Shown piece by piece: positions 25,117-34,107 of a stretch of 35,485 nt of DNA (position 1 is the stretch's first letter; each line of letters starts with the position of its first letter). A model generated the notes under the pieces. The model made no database searches and had not been told where the DNA came from. It saw nothing but the letters and a program-made list of their open reading frames with translations. The position numbers and the translations under genes are program-made. The stretch is from Gammaproteobacteria bacterium RIFCSPHIGHO2_12_FULL_63_22 (lineage in GTDB: Bacteria > Pseudomonadota > Gammaproteobacteria > Xanthomonadales > Xanthomonadaceae). Where the stretch lies: assembly GCA_001801685.1 (NCBI GenBank), contig MGYJ01000011.1:1-35485 (forward strand). The letters run 5' to 3'.

Positions 25117-27438
25117 ATGGAAGTTGGATTCAATCTCAAATCTCTGAAGTCCGGGTCGATCGTTCCGATCGTCGCGGGCCTGTTGGTGTTGGTCGCCCTG
25201 TGGATGGCCTGGAGTGGCTGGCAGCTATTTGCCTCCAGTCGCCTGGAGACAGCGTCGGGCGAAGCACGCACCCAGGTGGCCGAAGCAGTGAAGCCGATCG
25301 TCGGCGGGCTGCTCGACCGCGCAGGCACCCTGCGGGGACGCGTTGCCCTGATCAACGCGCTGCGCGCGGCGGATACGGCAGTCGCCACCGAGGTGGTCAA
25401 GGAAACGGTGCCCGGAACCGAGGCGGTCGAGTTCTACAGCCCTGATTTCAACCGTGGTTATGCCGATCCAGGGACGTTCGGCTACGGCAAGCTTGGTTTG
25501 CTGGAACGCGCCTTGCAGGAAGACAAGGCCGTACTGGCGGTGGTGAAGGACAGCGGCTCGCCGCGCCTGGGCATCGCCGTGCCGGTGATCTTCGAAGGTC
25601 AGGTCCTGCGCGTCGCCTACCTGCGCCTGCCGCTTGCCCCGGTGCTGGCCGTGGCCAAGGACGCGGCACCGTCAGGTGCTTACCTGGCCTTGCGCCAGGG
25701 CGGCTACAACGTGGTCGAATCGGGTGCGGCTGCCGAGCTGAAGTTCCGCGCCGAGGAGGGCGCCCTGCCTGTCGAACGGACTGATCTTCGGGTTGTGGCC
25801 GCCGCGCCGCCGATCGAACCGGGCATGTTCGGCCTGCACGGCCTGGCTGAATTCGGCATCGCGCTATTGCTCGGCGGGCTGGCCGCTGCCGCATTGTTGT
25901 TGTCCAGGCGCCGCGAAGCGCAACGTGCCGACGGTCCGGTCCTGGCAGCCAAGCCCGTGGACATGACTTTGTCGGAAATGCAGAGCGCGGGACACATCGT
26001 CGCGCCCGAAGCCTCCAAGGCCGTGCGCAGCACCTCCGAAACGGCGGCCGCGCCCGGCATCGCGCTCGACAGAAGCGTGTTCCGTGCCTACGACATCCGC
26101 GGCGTGGTCGGGCAGACACTCGACGCGAATATCGCGCGGCTGATCGGCCAGGCCATCGGCTCGGTGATGCACGAGCGCAACCAGCGCAGCATCGTGATCG
26201 GTCGCGACGGTCGCTTGTCGTCACCGACCATGGCCGGCGCCCTGATCGAAGGCCTGCGCAAGGCCGGCCGCGAGGTGATCGACATCGGCGAAGTTCCAAC
26301 GCCCATGGCGTACTTCGGCAGTTTCCACTTGCGCACCGGTTGCTGCGTGTCGGTGACGGGCAGCCACAATCCGCCCGACTACAACGGCTTCAAGATCGTG
26401 ATCGACGGCGAAACCCTGTCCGGCGACGCCATCCAGAACATCTACGTGCGCATCGCCGAAAACCGCCTGTTCCGCGCCGATGCGCTGGGCCTGCTGAGCA
26501 TCCGCGACCTCAAGAACGACTACATCGACCGCATCTCGGGCGACATCCAGATCGAGCGCAAGCTCAAGGTCGTCATCGATTGCGGCAGTGGCGTGGCCGG
26601 CGGCATCGCGCCCGACCTGCTTACCGCCATCGGCGCCGACGTCGAACCGCTCTACTGCGAGGTGGATGGCACCTTCCCGCACCACCATCCCGATCCGAGC
26701 GACCCGGCCAACCTGCAGGACCTGATCCGCGTCGTGCAGCGGACCAATGCCGACATCGGCCTGGCCCTGGATGGCGACGGCGATCGCCTGGGCGTGGTCA
26801 CCAAGTCGGGCGAGATCATCTATCCCGACCGCTTGCTGATGTTGTTCGCGGCCGACGTGCTCGAACGCAATCCGGGCGCCTGCGTCATCTATGACGTGAA
26901 GTGCACCGGACACCTGGCCACGCACATCCTGCGCCACGGCGGCAGCCCGCTGATGTGGAAGACCGGGCATTCGCTGATCAAGGCGAAGATGAAGGAAACC
27001 GAGGCCGAGCTCGCCGGCGAAATGAGCGGCCACTTCTTCTTCCGCGAACGCTGGTATGGGTTCGATGACGGCCTGTACGCGGCCGCGCGCTTGTTGGAAA
27101 TTCTCGCGGCATCGCCGGACGATGCCGAAACCCTGTTTGCCGAATTGCCGAAGGGCGTTTCCACGCCCGAGCTCAAGATCGACGTGGCCGAAGGCGAGCA
27201 GTACCGCTTCATCGAGGAATTCGTGGCCAAGGCCAAGTTCGACGGCGCGCGCATCGCGACCATTGACGGCCTGCGCGCCGACTGGCCCGACGGCTGGGGA
27301 CTGGTGCGCGCCTCAAACACCACGCCTTGCCTGGTGCTTCGTTTCGACGCCAAGGACAATGAATCCCTGCACCGCGTGCAGGCATTGTTCCGCGAGCAGA
27401 TCCTCGCGATCAGTCCAACGATGTCGCTTCCCTTCTGA
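25117..27438 (+). CDS. algC: Phosphomannomutase/phosphoglucomutase with N-terminal membrane domain
   Basis: Interconverts hexose 1- and 6-phosphates for surface polysaccharides (AlgC/XanA-type). The 773 residues are about 310 more than the catalytic unit. The extension has two transmembrane helices (about 15-38 and 243-263) flanking a periplasm-sized segment of some 200 residues, then a linker. The catalytic part begins around 318 (SVFRAYDIRGVVG) and has the phosphoserine loop TGSHNPP (Ser416), metal-binding DGDGDR (552-557), the sugar-binding GEMSGHFFF, and a phosphate-binding RASNTTP near the C-terminus. Strong AGGGGGA before the ATG. Pseudomonads and xanthomonads are known to have such long forms. 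The symbol is by analogy; dual specificity cannot be proved from sequence. Confidence 0.93.
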   Translation: MEVGFNLKSLKSGSIVPIVAGLLVLVALWMAWSGWQLFASSRLETASGEARTQVAEAVKPIVGGLLDRAGTLRGRVALINALRAADTAVATEVVKETVPGTEAVEFYSPDFNRGYADPGTFGYGKLGLLERALQEDKAVLAVVKDSGSPRLGIAVPVIFEGQVLRVAYLRLPLAPVLAVAKDAAPSGAYLALRQGGYNVVESGAAAELKFRAEEGALPVERTDLRVVAAAPPIEPGMFGLHGLAEFGIALLLGGLAAAALLLSRRREAQRADGPVLAAKPVDMTLSEMQSAGHIVAPEASKAVRSTSETAAAPGIALDRSVFRAYDIRGVVGQTLDANIARLIGQAIGSVMHERNQRSIVIGRDGRLSSPTMAGALIEGLRKAGREVIDIGEVPTPMAYFGSFHLRTGCCVSVTGSHNPPDYNGFKIVIDGETLSGDAIQNIYVRIAENRLFRADALGLLSIRDLKNDYIDRISGDIQIERKLKVVIDCGSGVAGGIAPDLLTAIGADVEPLYCEVDGTFPHHHPDPSDPANLQDLIRVVQRTNADIGLALDGDGDRLGVVTKSGEIIYPDRLLMLFAADVLERNPGACVIYDVKCTGHLATHILRHGGSPLMWKTGHSLIKAKMKETEAELAGEMSGHFFFRERWYGFDDGLYAAARLLEILAASPDDAETLFAELPKGVSTPELKIDVAEGEQYRFIEEFVAKAKFDGARIATIDGLRADWPDGWGLVRASNTTPCLVLRFDAKDNESLHRVQALFREQILAISPTMSLPF

Positions 27439-27450
27439 GGCCCGTGCGCT

Positions 27451-27466
27451 GCCGTCACGAGACGGC
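27451..27466. terminator. Hairpin between convergent genes
   Basis: GCCGTC (27451-27456), loop ACGA, GACGGC (27461-27466), in the 39-base gap between the phosphomannomutase stop and the DUF4124 gene's stop. There is no T-run; a possible weak bidirectional transcript end. Confidence 0.3.
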
Positions 27467-27477
27467 GGCTGCGGGGA

Positions 27478-28155
27478 TCAGGCGCCGGGTGCCGGCGGTG
27501 GCGTAGCGGCAGCGGCAGGCGCCGTCGCGGCGCCGCGCAATTCGCGATAGCGCGCGAGCATCCGCGCGAACTCTGCATTCAGTGCCGCCAGGTCGGCGCG
27601 TCGCGTGGCCTGCAGGTTTTGCTGTTTCACCTTTTCCGAATGCAGTTCACGCAGGGTCTGGACCCGGTCGTCGAGCACGCGGCGGTTGTCGAGTTCGGTG
27701 TCCGATGCCTGCTGCAAGAGCGTGGCGAGATTTTCGCGCAGGCTCTTGATGCTGATGTCGGTGGACTCGATGGTCATCGTCAACAGGCTGATCCGCTCGC
27801 CATAGGCGCGACGCAGGTCCTGCTCGGTGAGGTAGCTGGCCATCATGATGCCTTCGAGGCGCTTTTGTTCGTTGGCCGCGATAACCGCCTCGGCCGCGGC
27901 CTTGGCTTCCGCCTCGAGTTGCGCGCGTTCTTCGGGCGTCAGTGCGCGATCCACGCTGCCGACCGCAGTTCCGGTCTTGGCGCTGAACTCGCGACGGGCC
28001 TGGTCCACGGCTTCGGGCGGCAAGGCCTGGTCGTAGTGGACCTTGCCCTGCTTGTCGACCCAGCGATAGAGCTTGGCGCCCTTGTCCTGCGCCGAGGCGA
28101 TGCCCGCCACCAGCATTGCGGCCGCCAGGGCCAGGAACAACGGTTTGCGACTCAT
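27478..28155 (-). CDS. Secreted DUF4124-domain protein with coiled coil
   Basis: 225 residues from ATG 28155. A clear Sec signal peptide (MSRKPLFLALAAAMLVAGIASAQ) is followed by a DUF4124 domain (LYRWVDKQGKVHYDQALPPE, about 29-50), then a long charged helical/coiled-coil region (about 70-200, including SLLTMTIESTDISIKSLREN) and an Ala/Pro-rich tail. Function is unknown; DUF4124 proteins are common periplasmic or envelope proteins in beta- and gammaproteobacteria. AGGTGA serves as ribosome-binding site and overlaps the pyrE stop region, so it is cotranscribed with pyrE. A longer reading to 28185 lacks the signal-peptide logic. Confidence 0.9.
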   Translation of the reverse strand: MSRKPLFLALAAAMLVAGIASAQDKGAKLYRWVDKQGKVHYDQALPPEAVDQARREFSAKTGTAVGSVDRALTPEERAQLEAEAKAAAEAVIAANEQKRLEGIMMASYLTEQDLRRAYGERISLLTMTIESTDISIKSLRENLATLLQQASDTELDNRRVLDDRVQTLRELHSEKVKQQNLQATRRADLAALNAEFARMLARYRELRGAATAPAAAATPPPAPGA

Positions 28156-28159
28156 CGGA

Positions 28160-28816
28160 TCACCTGGTTTCGGAACGACTGCCATAGCGCGAACGATACG
28201 CCATCAGTGCCGATTTGTGCGCGGCAAGGTCTGGCCGGTCGTCGGCGAATTCCAGCAGTTCGTCCAGCCCGGCAATGGCGATCACCGGCAGGCCGAACTG
28301 CGCCGCGACTTCCTGCGCGGCCGATCGATCGCCCTCCTGCCCACGCTCCTGCCGGTCCAGCGCGATCACCACGCCGCAAGGCTCGGCGCCCGCCGCCTGG
28401 ATGATTTCCAGCGACTCGCGGATGGCCGTGCCCGCCGTGATCACATCGTCCACGATCAGGACGCGCCCGCTGAGTTTCGCGCCGATCAGGCTGCCGCCCT
28501 CGCCGTGCGACTTGGCCTCCTTGCGATTGAAGGCGACCGGTACGTCGCGACCTTGCGCAGCCAGCGCCACGGCCAGCGTCGTCGCCAGCGGGATGCCCTT
28601 GTAGGCGGGACCGAACAACATGTCGTAGCGAATGCCCGAGGCGGCCAGCGCCTGCGCGTAGCAGTCACCCAGTTGCGCCAGGGCGGCGCCCGAATCAAAC
28701 AGGCCGGCGTTGAAGAAATACGGACTGACGCGCCCGGACTTGAGCGTGAACTCGCCGAAGCGCAGGACATTCCGGGCGATGGCGAGCTCGAGGAACTGTT
28801 GTTGGTAAGGCTGCAT
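28160..28816 (-). CDS. pyrE: Orotate phosphoribosyltransferase
   Basis: Joins orotate to PRPP to give OMP in pyrimidine synthesis. 218 residues from ATG 28816, the usual size; the longer reading to 28942 overlaps the promoter region and is not used. Motifs are [16 protein letters not shown] at the N-terminus, [23 protein letters not shown] in the flexible catalytic loop, and the PRPP-binding [13 protein letters not shown] at 119-131. A CACAAT -10-like box lies at 28851-28856 on the minus strand. It is divergent from xth and followed by the DUF4124 gene. Confidence 0.97.
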   Translation of the reverse strand: MQPYQQQFLELAIARNVLRFGEFTLKSGRVSPYFFNAGLFDSGAALAQLGDCYAQALAASGIRYDMLFGPAYKGIPLATTLAVALAAQGRDVPVAFNRKEAKSHGEGGSLIGAKLSGRVLIVDDVITAGTAIRESLEIIQAAGAEPCGVVIALDRQERGQEGDRSAAQEVAAQFGLPVIAIAGLDELLEFADDRPDLAAHKSALMAYRSRYGSRSETR

Positions 28817-28953
28817 GTGTTCAGGATTCCGGGCCCGGGGCCGAAACCCGATTGTGCCGCAATGCCGTCGCCGCGACAGCCCCGCCGGCACCGGCTTCGC
28901 AGGTGGGGTCGCGGTGGGATAGGCTTGCCGCCTGCCCATCAATCTGGTCCTGC

Positions 28954-29721
28954 GTGAAAATAATCACCTTCAACGCCAACGGACTTCGTTCGGCCACCAG
29001 CAAGGGCTTCTTCGACTGGTTCGCCACCCAGGACGCCGACATCCTGTGCATCCAGGAAACCAAGGCGCAGGAACACCAGCTCGCCGACGCCTGTTTCCGG
29101 CCCGCCGGATACCAGGTCGTTTTCCGCGACGCCAGCACCAAGAAGGGTTATTCGGGTGTGGCGATCTACAGTCGCCAAACGCCCGACGCCGTGCTGACGG
29201 GCCTGGGCTGGCCCGAATTCGACGAGGAAGGCCGCTACATCGAGGCGCGATTCGGCGACCTCAGCGTGGTGTCGCTGTACCTGCCCTCGGGTTCGTCGAA
29301 GGAAGAGCGGCAGCAATTCAAGTTCAAGGTGATGGACTGGATCGAACCGATCTTCAGCCAGTGGCGCGAGTCCGGCCGCAACTATGTGATCTGCGGCGAC
29401 TGGAACATCGCGCACACACCGAAAGACATCCGCAATGCCAAGGGCAACGAAAAGAATTCCGGCTACCTGCCCGAAGAACGCAACTGGCTGACGAAACTTT
29501 TCGCCGAACACGGCTGGCTCGACAGCTATCGCCACCTCAATCCCGACGGCCAGGACTACACCTGGTGGAGCCAGCGCGGCGCAGCCCGCGCCAAGAACGT
29601 CGGCTGGCGCATTGATTACCAAGTGGCGAGCCCGAACCTGCGCGAACGACTGAAGTCCTGCACAATCCATCCCGAACCCCGATTTTCCGATCACGCGCCT
29701 TACGTGGTGGAGTACACATGA
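28954..29721 (+). CDS. xthA: Exodeoxyribonuclease III (AP endonuclease)
   Basis: A 255-residue member of the ExoIII/APE1 family of DNA repair nucleases. It starts with GTG at 28954: [20 protein letters not shown] matches family N-termini exactly, while the upstream reading from 28852 does not. Catalytic motifs are FNANGLRSA (Asn), LCIQETKAQ (metal-binding Glu), CGDWNIAH (Asp and Asn), RIDYQVAS, and [10 protein letters not shown] (catalytic Asp-His). The stop overlaps the start of the AmpG-like gene (ATGA), so the two are cotranscribed although functionally unrelated. Confidence 0.96.
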   Translation: MKIITFNANGLRSATSKGFFDWFATQDADILCIQETKAQEHQLADACFRPAGYQVVFRDASTKKGYSGVAIYSRQTPDAVLTGLGWPEFDEEGRYIEARFGDLSVVSLYLPSGSSKEERQQFKFKVMDWIEPIFSQWRESGRNYVICGDWNIAHTPKDIRNAKGNEKNSGYLPEERNWLTKLFAEHGWLDSYRHLNPDGQDYTWWSQRGAARAKNVGWRIDYQVASPNLRERLKSCTIHPEPRFSDHAPYVVEYT

Positions 29722-31046
29722 GCACCGCCCTGTCCTGGCGCCAGCGCCTGCCCTCGGGCTTGCGCCCCTACGTCGAGCGCGAGCCGCTGGCGGCGTTGAT
29801 GCTGGGCATCTCTTCCGGATTTCCGTACGCGATGATTGGCGCGACGCTGACCACGCGCCTGGCGCAGGACGGCATCGACAAGAAAAGCGTCACCGCTTTT
29901 TCGCTGGCCTTCCTGGTCTATAACTTCAAGTTCCTGTGGGCGCCGCTGGTGGATGGCGTGCGCTTGCCCTTGCTTGGCCGCCTCGGCCAGCGCGTGTCCT
30001 GGCTGTTGTTCGCCGGAACGCTGGTGATGGCGGCGGTCGCCTGGCTGGGCATGCTCGACCCCAGTGCGGACCTGGCGCGCGTGGCGATGGCGGCCGTGGC
30101 GGTCGGTGCGGCCGGCGCCACCTACGACATCGTCATCGATGCCTATCGCATCGAAACCCTGCGCCCGGAACAACTGGGTGTCGGCTCGGGCATGTCGCAA
30201 TACGGTTGGCGCATCGGGTCGGTCGCCGCCGGTTCGCTCGCCTTGTACGTGGCGACCCTTGGCAACTGGTCCACCGCTTACCTGTTGTGCGCCGCGTTCG
30301 CCCTGCCGGCGATGGTTACCGGCCTGGTCCTTGGCGAACCCGCGCGGCACGTGGCCGTTTCGGCGCATCGCGGGCTGCGGCAGGCCTGGGTTGCGGTGTC
30401 GGGTCCCTTGCTCGAGTTCATGCGCCGCCGCGGCGCCTTCCTGGTGCTGCTGTTCGTGCTGCTGCACAAGATTGGCGACACGCTGGCCAACCTCACCGTC
30501 CGCCTCCTGCTGAATGACCTGGGTTTCAGCAACGAAGAAATCGCCACTTTCGATGTCGGGGTCGGCTTCTTCGCCTACCTGATCGGCATCTTCATCGGCG
30601 GCGTCATGTACGCCAGCCTGGGCATGAAGCGATCCGTGCTGATCGCGCTGGTGCTGATGGCCGTGTCCAACCTCAGCTTTGCGTGGTTGGCCGGGGCCGG
30701 CCATTCCAACTGGCTGCTTGCCTTCACGATTGGCTTCGAGAACATCGCCAGCGGCATCGGCGGCGTGGTGGTCGTCGCCTACCTGTCGGCTTTGTGCAAC
30801 CTGGCCTACACCGCCACCCAATACGCGCTGCTGTCCGCGGCAGCCAGCATCGTCGGTCGCCTCGTCACGGGCACGACCGCCGGCGGCCTGATCGAATCGC
30901 TGGGCTACGTGCAGTTCTACCTGCTCACCACCCTGGTCGCGCTGCCCGGCGTGCTGCTCTATCTGTTCATGCTGCGGGCCGGGCTGATCGAACAATCCCT
31001 GGGCGATGCCGGCTTTGCCCAGCCGCCCGGCGCGGCGGACGACTGA
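29718..31046 (+). CDS. ampG: AmpG-like muropeptide permease (MFS)
   Basis: A 442-residue inner-membrane transporter of the major facilitator superfamily with about 12 hydrophobic helices. Early motifs fit AmpG: LMLGISSGFPYAMIGATLTT, LVYNFKFLWAPLVDG, and DIVIDAYRIETL in the central part, then LHKIGDTLANLTVRLLLNDL and AYLSALCNLAYTATQYALLSA. AmpG imports GlcNAc-anhydroMurNAc peptides from the periplasm for cell-wall recycling and influences AmpC beta-lactamase induction. The neighbouring anmK (anhydroMurNAc kinase) strengthens this reading. The gene overlaps the xthA stop by 4 bases. Confidence 0.88.
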   Translation: MSTALSWRQRLPSGLRPYVEREPLAALMLGISSGFPYAMIGATLTTRLAQDGIDKKSVTAFSLAFLVYNFKFLWAPLVDGVRLPLLGRLGQRVSWLLFAGTLVMAAVAWLGMLDPSADLARVAMAAVAVGAAGATYDIVIDAYRIETLRPEQLGVGSGMSQYGWRIGSVAAGSLALYVATLGNWSTAYLLCAAFALPAMVTGLVLGEPARHVAVSAHRGLRQAWVAVSGPLLEFMRRRGAFLVLLFVLLHKIGDTLANLTVRLLLNDLGFSNEEIATFDVGVGFFAYLIGIFIGGVMYASLGMKRSVLIALVLMAVSNLSFAWLAGAGHSNWLLAFTIGFENIASGIGGVVVVAYLSALCNLAYTATQYALLSAAASIVGRLVTGTTAGGLIESLGYVQFYLLTTLVALPGVLLYLFMLRAGLIEQSLGDAGFAQPPGAADD

Positions 31047-31156
31047 CCGGACAGGCGGCGGATTTGCGATACGCGCCTGCTGCCTGAACATGAACGAACG
31101 GCGGCATCGGTCGCCCGCCTTGGCCCCGGGGCGGATTCCCAGTTAGGATTGAGGCG

Positions 31157-31450
31157 ATGGCTGATTTCCTGCTACGCGACATCGACGAGCGAGTGGCCGA
31201 ACGCATCAAGGAGATGGCGCGTCAACGCGGCTGGCCCTTGAACGACGTCATCCTGCACCTGATCAAGCAGGCGCTGGGCCTCAGCGATCCCGAACCCGCG
31301 CCGGTGCCCGGCGATATTGCGCGCCTGTTGGGCTCGTGGGACGACGCGGAAACCCGCGCCTTCAATGAAGCGATGTCGGCGTTCACCACCTTGCCCGACG
31401 ATGCGCCAAGTTATGCCATCGAAGAGCACAAGAAACTCAAGCCCGACTAG
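31157..31450 (+). CDS. Small ribbon-helix-helix-like protein, function unknown
   Basis: 97 residues. The N-terminus (MADFLLRDIDERVAERIKEM, then ARQRGWPLNDVILHLIKQAL) has the beta-strand, helix, helix pattern of ribbon-helix-helix DNA-binding proteins such as FitA-type antitoxins. The rest is acidic and probably disordered or weakly helical (DIARLLGSWDDAETRAFNEA). No toxin gene (PIN, RelE or similar) follows: the next gene is the convergent anmK, 35 bases beyond its stop. It is therefore either an orphan RHH regulator or a conserved protein with a resembling fold. I do not recognise it more closely. Confidence 0.7.
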   Translation: MADFLLRDIDERVAERIKEMARQRGWPLNDVILHLIKQALGLSDPEPAPVPGDIARLLGSWDDAETRAFNEAMSAFTTLPDDAPSYAIEEHKKLKPD

Positions 31451-31485
31451 GCGGCGCTTTCCAGCCGCGACGTCCGCGCGGAATT

Positions 31486-32628
31486 TCAGTTGCCGGCGTG
31501 ATGGATGCAGCCCAGCACGCGCAGGCCGCGCGCCCCGGTAACCGCCGGCAGGTTGCCCGGTCGCCCACCCAGGGTTTCGCGAGCCAGCCACGCAAACGCC
31601 ATGGCTTCGACAAAGTCGGGATCGAGCCCATGCGCGGCCGTGGATTCCACCGACACGCCAGGCAATTGTTCCGCCAGGTTCCGCAGCAGCACCGGGTTGT
31701 GCACGCCACCGCCGCAGACCAGCACCCGCGTGCAATCGGCTTGGTTCGAGCGCAGGGCGTCGGCGATCGTGCGCGCGGTAAAAAGATTCAAGGTTGCCTG
31801 CACGTCGGCGGGCGACAGCGCGCTCCCGGCGAGCCGCGCATCCAGCCATTCGATGTGGAATTGGTCGCGCCCGGTGCTCTTGGGTGGCGGCAGCGACAAC
31901 CACGGATCCGCCAAGAGGGATTGCAGCAAGCCCTGATCCGCGCGGCCCTGCGCGGCGAGGCTGCCGCCTGGATCGTAGCGTTGGCCCTGATGGCGCAGGA
32001 TCCACGCATCCATCAATCCGTTGCCCGGTCCGGTATCGAACCCGCGCACCGTGCCGACGGCAGGCAACAAGGTCAGGTTGGCGATGCCGCCGATGTTGAG
32101 GATGGCGCGATTTTCCCGCGGATCCGACAGGGTGGCGGCATGGAAGGCCGGCACCAGCGGCGCGCCATGGCCGCCTGCGGCGACATCACGACGACGGAAG
32201 TCAGCCACGGTGGTAATGCCGCAACGTTCGGCGATCACGCTCGCATCCCCGAGTTGCATCGTGAAGGGAAACGCGCCCTCGGGCTGGTGCCGCAAGGTCT
32301 GTCCGTGCGAACCGATCGCCGTCACGTCGGCAGCAGCGACGCCACCGTCGGAAAGCAATCGTGTTGCGGCGGAGGCAAGCGCCTCGCCCAGCGCGGTATC
32401 CAGGCGCCCGACATCATCTAGCAACACGTCCGACCGAGCCTGGGACAGGCGCAAGACCTGTTCGACGAGTGAATCGTCGAGCGGATAGGTACGGGCGGCA
32501 ATCAGTTCGGGCGCCGGCGAAAATCGCACCAGCGCGGCATCGATGCCATCGACGCTGGTGCCTGAAATCAGCCCGAGGAAAAGGCCGGAATCACCCGTGC
32601 CAGCGGACGCCACGGTCGGATCCGGCAT
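31486..32628 (-). CDS. anmK: Anhydro-N-acetylmuramic acid kinase
   Basis: Phosphorylates and opens 1,6-anhydroMurNAc released in cell-wall recycling, giving MurNAc-6-phosphate. The 380 residues of the ASKHA kinase fold include [16 protein letters not shown] near the N-terminus (phosphate-binding loop), [37 protein letters not shown] and [13 protein letters not shown]. The ATG lies 4 bases after the stop of the M23 peptidase gene, so the pair is an operon linking murein hydrolysis to recycling of its products; the AmpG-like importer is on the other strand 0.5 kb away. Confidence 0.96.
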   Translation of the reverse strand: MPDPTVASAGTGDSGLFLGLISGTSVDGIDAALVRFSPAPELIAARTYPLDDSLVEQVLRLSQARSDVLLDDVGRLDTALGEALASAATRLLSDGGVAAADVTAIGSHGQTLRHQPEGAFPFTMQLGDASVIAERCGITTVADFRRRDVAAGGHGAPLVPAFHAATLSDPRENRAILNIGGIANLTLLPAVGTVRGFDTGPGNGLMDAWILRHQGQRYDPGGSLAAQGRADQGLLQSLLADPWLSLPPPKSTGRDQFHIEWLDARLAGSALSPADVQATLNLFTARTIADALRSNQADCTRVLVCGGGVHNPVLLRNLAEQLPGVSVESTAAHGLDPDFVEAMAFAWLARETLGGRPGNLPAVTGARGLRVLGCIHHAGN

Positions 32629-32632
32629 CGGC

Positions 32633-33934
32633 CTAGCGCGAGGCCAGGCGCGTGTTCTTCTCGACCATCAGCAACTTCGCGACTGCCGGGGCGGTGGCGG
32701 CGCGGAACTTCACCAGCGCTGCGCCAGACAAGGGTTGCGGCTTGGGCATGGTGACGGTGAGCGGATTGACCTGCTTGCCGTTGATGCGGAATTCGTAATG
32801 CAGGTGCGGGCCAGTGGCCAGGCCGGTCATGCCGACGTAACCGATCGTGCTGCCCTGGCTGACGCGCTGGCCGGACTTGAACTTGCCCCACGAGGACATG
32901 TGCCCGTACAAGGTGCTGCGGCCCTGGCCGTGGTCGAGGATGACGGCGCGGCCGTAACCTGCCTTCCAGCCGACGAAGGAAACCTTGGCATCGCCGGCCG
33001 CCATGATCGGCGTACCGCTGCGTGCTGCGTAGTCCACGCCCTTGTGCGCGCGCATGCGGCCGAGCACGGGATGCTTGCGCATGCCGAAGGTGGACGACAG
33101 GCGCGCGAACTCGATCGGAATGCGCATCAGGACTTTCTTGAGCGGCCGGCCGGTTTCGTCGAAGTATTCGGTCTTGCCTTCGGGCGCATAGCTGAAAGCG
33201 GTGTAGCGCTTGCCACGATTGGTGAAGGTCGCGCCGATGACATCGCCGGTGCCGATGCGCTGGCCGTCGCGCCAGAGTTCTTCGTACACCACCTGGAAGG
33301 TGTCGCCGCCACGCACGTCTTCGACGAAGTCGATGTCGTACTTGAAGATATTGGCCATCTCGTTGATGGCGCCGCTCGACAGGCCGGCACGGGCGCCGTC
33401 GGCGTACAGCGAACGGGTGATCGTGCCTGCCGCGATCTCGACGCGACGTTCGATCGGGCGCAGCTGCACCTTTTCGACGATGGCATCGCCCGCGACCTTC
33501 AGGTCGATGCGGCTGCCCGCGTCACGATCGAAGCGCAGCGTCTTCAGTTGGCCGGCGGCATCGATTTCAAATGCCAGTTCCTGGCCTTCACGCAGGTGGG
33601 TCAATGCCCGCCGGGACGAGGTTTCATCCAGCAGCCGGTGCATCAGCGTGGCCGGCAGTTTCAGTTGCTCGAAAACGATACCGAGGGTCTCGCCGCTGCG
33701 AACCCGGACGAACTGCCAGCCCGAACGCGTGGCCGCGCCCAGCTGTTTCGACTTGGGCAAGGGCAGTTCGAGCGAAATGAGGTTGGAAGCCGCGGCGGCG
33801 GGCGCACGGGTGGCCATGGCCAGGCCGGGAACGATTGCCACCAGCGAAATGCCGACAAAACCGAACAGGCCTGCGACCAGCCAGCGTTCGTGCGACCATT
33901 TACGCGGCGCGGATTGATTGGGGGGATTGGACAA
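32633..33934 (-). CDS. M23 family murein endopeptidase (MepM-like)
   Basis: A cell-wall DD-endopeptidase-type protein, 433 residues from the TTG at 33934. An N-terminal transmembrane anchor ([20 protein letters not shown], about 17-37) leads to an OapA/LysM-like region (about 75-105, [20 protein letters not shown]), then a middle domain (about 120-290), and a C-terminal lytic domain with zinc ligands in HKGVDYAA and GPHLHYEFR, plus [19 protein letters not shown]. The TTG has GGAG 6 bases upstream; an ATG at 33979 would add 15 residues but overlaps a TTGACG-N18-TATGGT promoter candidate. It resembles E. coli MepM, which opens cross-links for wall growth. Operon with anmK. Confidence 0.92.
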   Translation of the reverse strand: MSNPPNQSAPRKWSHERWLVAGLFGFVGISLVAIVPGLAMATRAPAAAASNLISLELPLPKSKQLGAATRSGWQFVRVRSGETLGIVFEQLKLPATLMHRLLDETSSRRALTHLREGQELAFEIDAAGQLKTLRFDRDAGSRIDLKVAGDAIVEKVQLRPIERRVEIAAGTITRSLYADGARAGLSSGAINEMANIFKYDIDFVEDVRGGDTFQVVYEELWRDGQRIGTGDVIGATFTNRGKRYTAFSYAPEGKTEYFDETGRPLKKVLMRIPIEFARLSSTFGMRKHPVLGRMRAHKGVDYAARSGTPIMAAGDAKVSFVGWKAGYGRAVILDHGQGRSTLYGHMSSWGKFKSGQRVSQGSTIGYVGMTGLATGPHLHYEFRINGKQVNPLTVTMPKPQPLSGAALVKFRAATAPAVAKLLMVEKNTRLASR

Positions 33935-33974
33935 AACGCACTCCGCGGGCCAGCCCGGCCAGTTGGGACGGGCT

Positions 33975-34004
33975 ACCATAACCAGAGTTAAATACGTGCG
34001 TCAA
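33975..34004 (-). promoter_or_regulatory. Putative promoter of the M23 peptidase-anmK operon
   Basis: Minus strand TTGACG (33999-34004), 18-base spacer, TATGGT (33975-33980). The predicted transcription start lies about 35 bases before the TTG start codon, consistent with that start and with its GGAG. The surrounding tyrS/M23 divergent spacer is AT-richer than its flanks. Confidence 0.45.
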
Positions 34005-34107
34005 ACCCTTGTGAAACCTGGCTTTTTCGTGCCCCGGGTTTAACCTGGAGTTAACGCTGAATGCACATTCCTTGCCCTTTTTGCCGGATTTTCTGCTGAA
34101 CGTGACC

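Noticed and set aside
29700-31091. 463-codon minus-strand frame over the AmpG-like gene
   Set aside because: Shadow of a clear 12-helix transporter; repeated His, Gln, Gly and Arg without domain features.
31157-31450. Toxin-antitoxin module
   Set aside because: Only an antitoxin-like N-terminus is present; the next gene on either side is a housekeeping gene, and no toxin frame fits the gaps.
32543-33991. 482-codon plus-strand frame over the M23 peptidase gene
   Set aside because: Shadow; the M23 zinc motifs on the minus strand are unmistakable.
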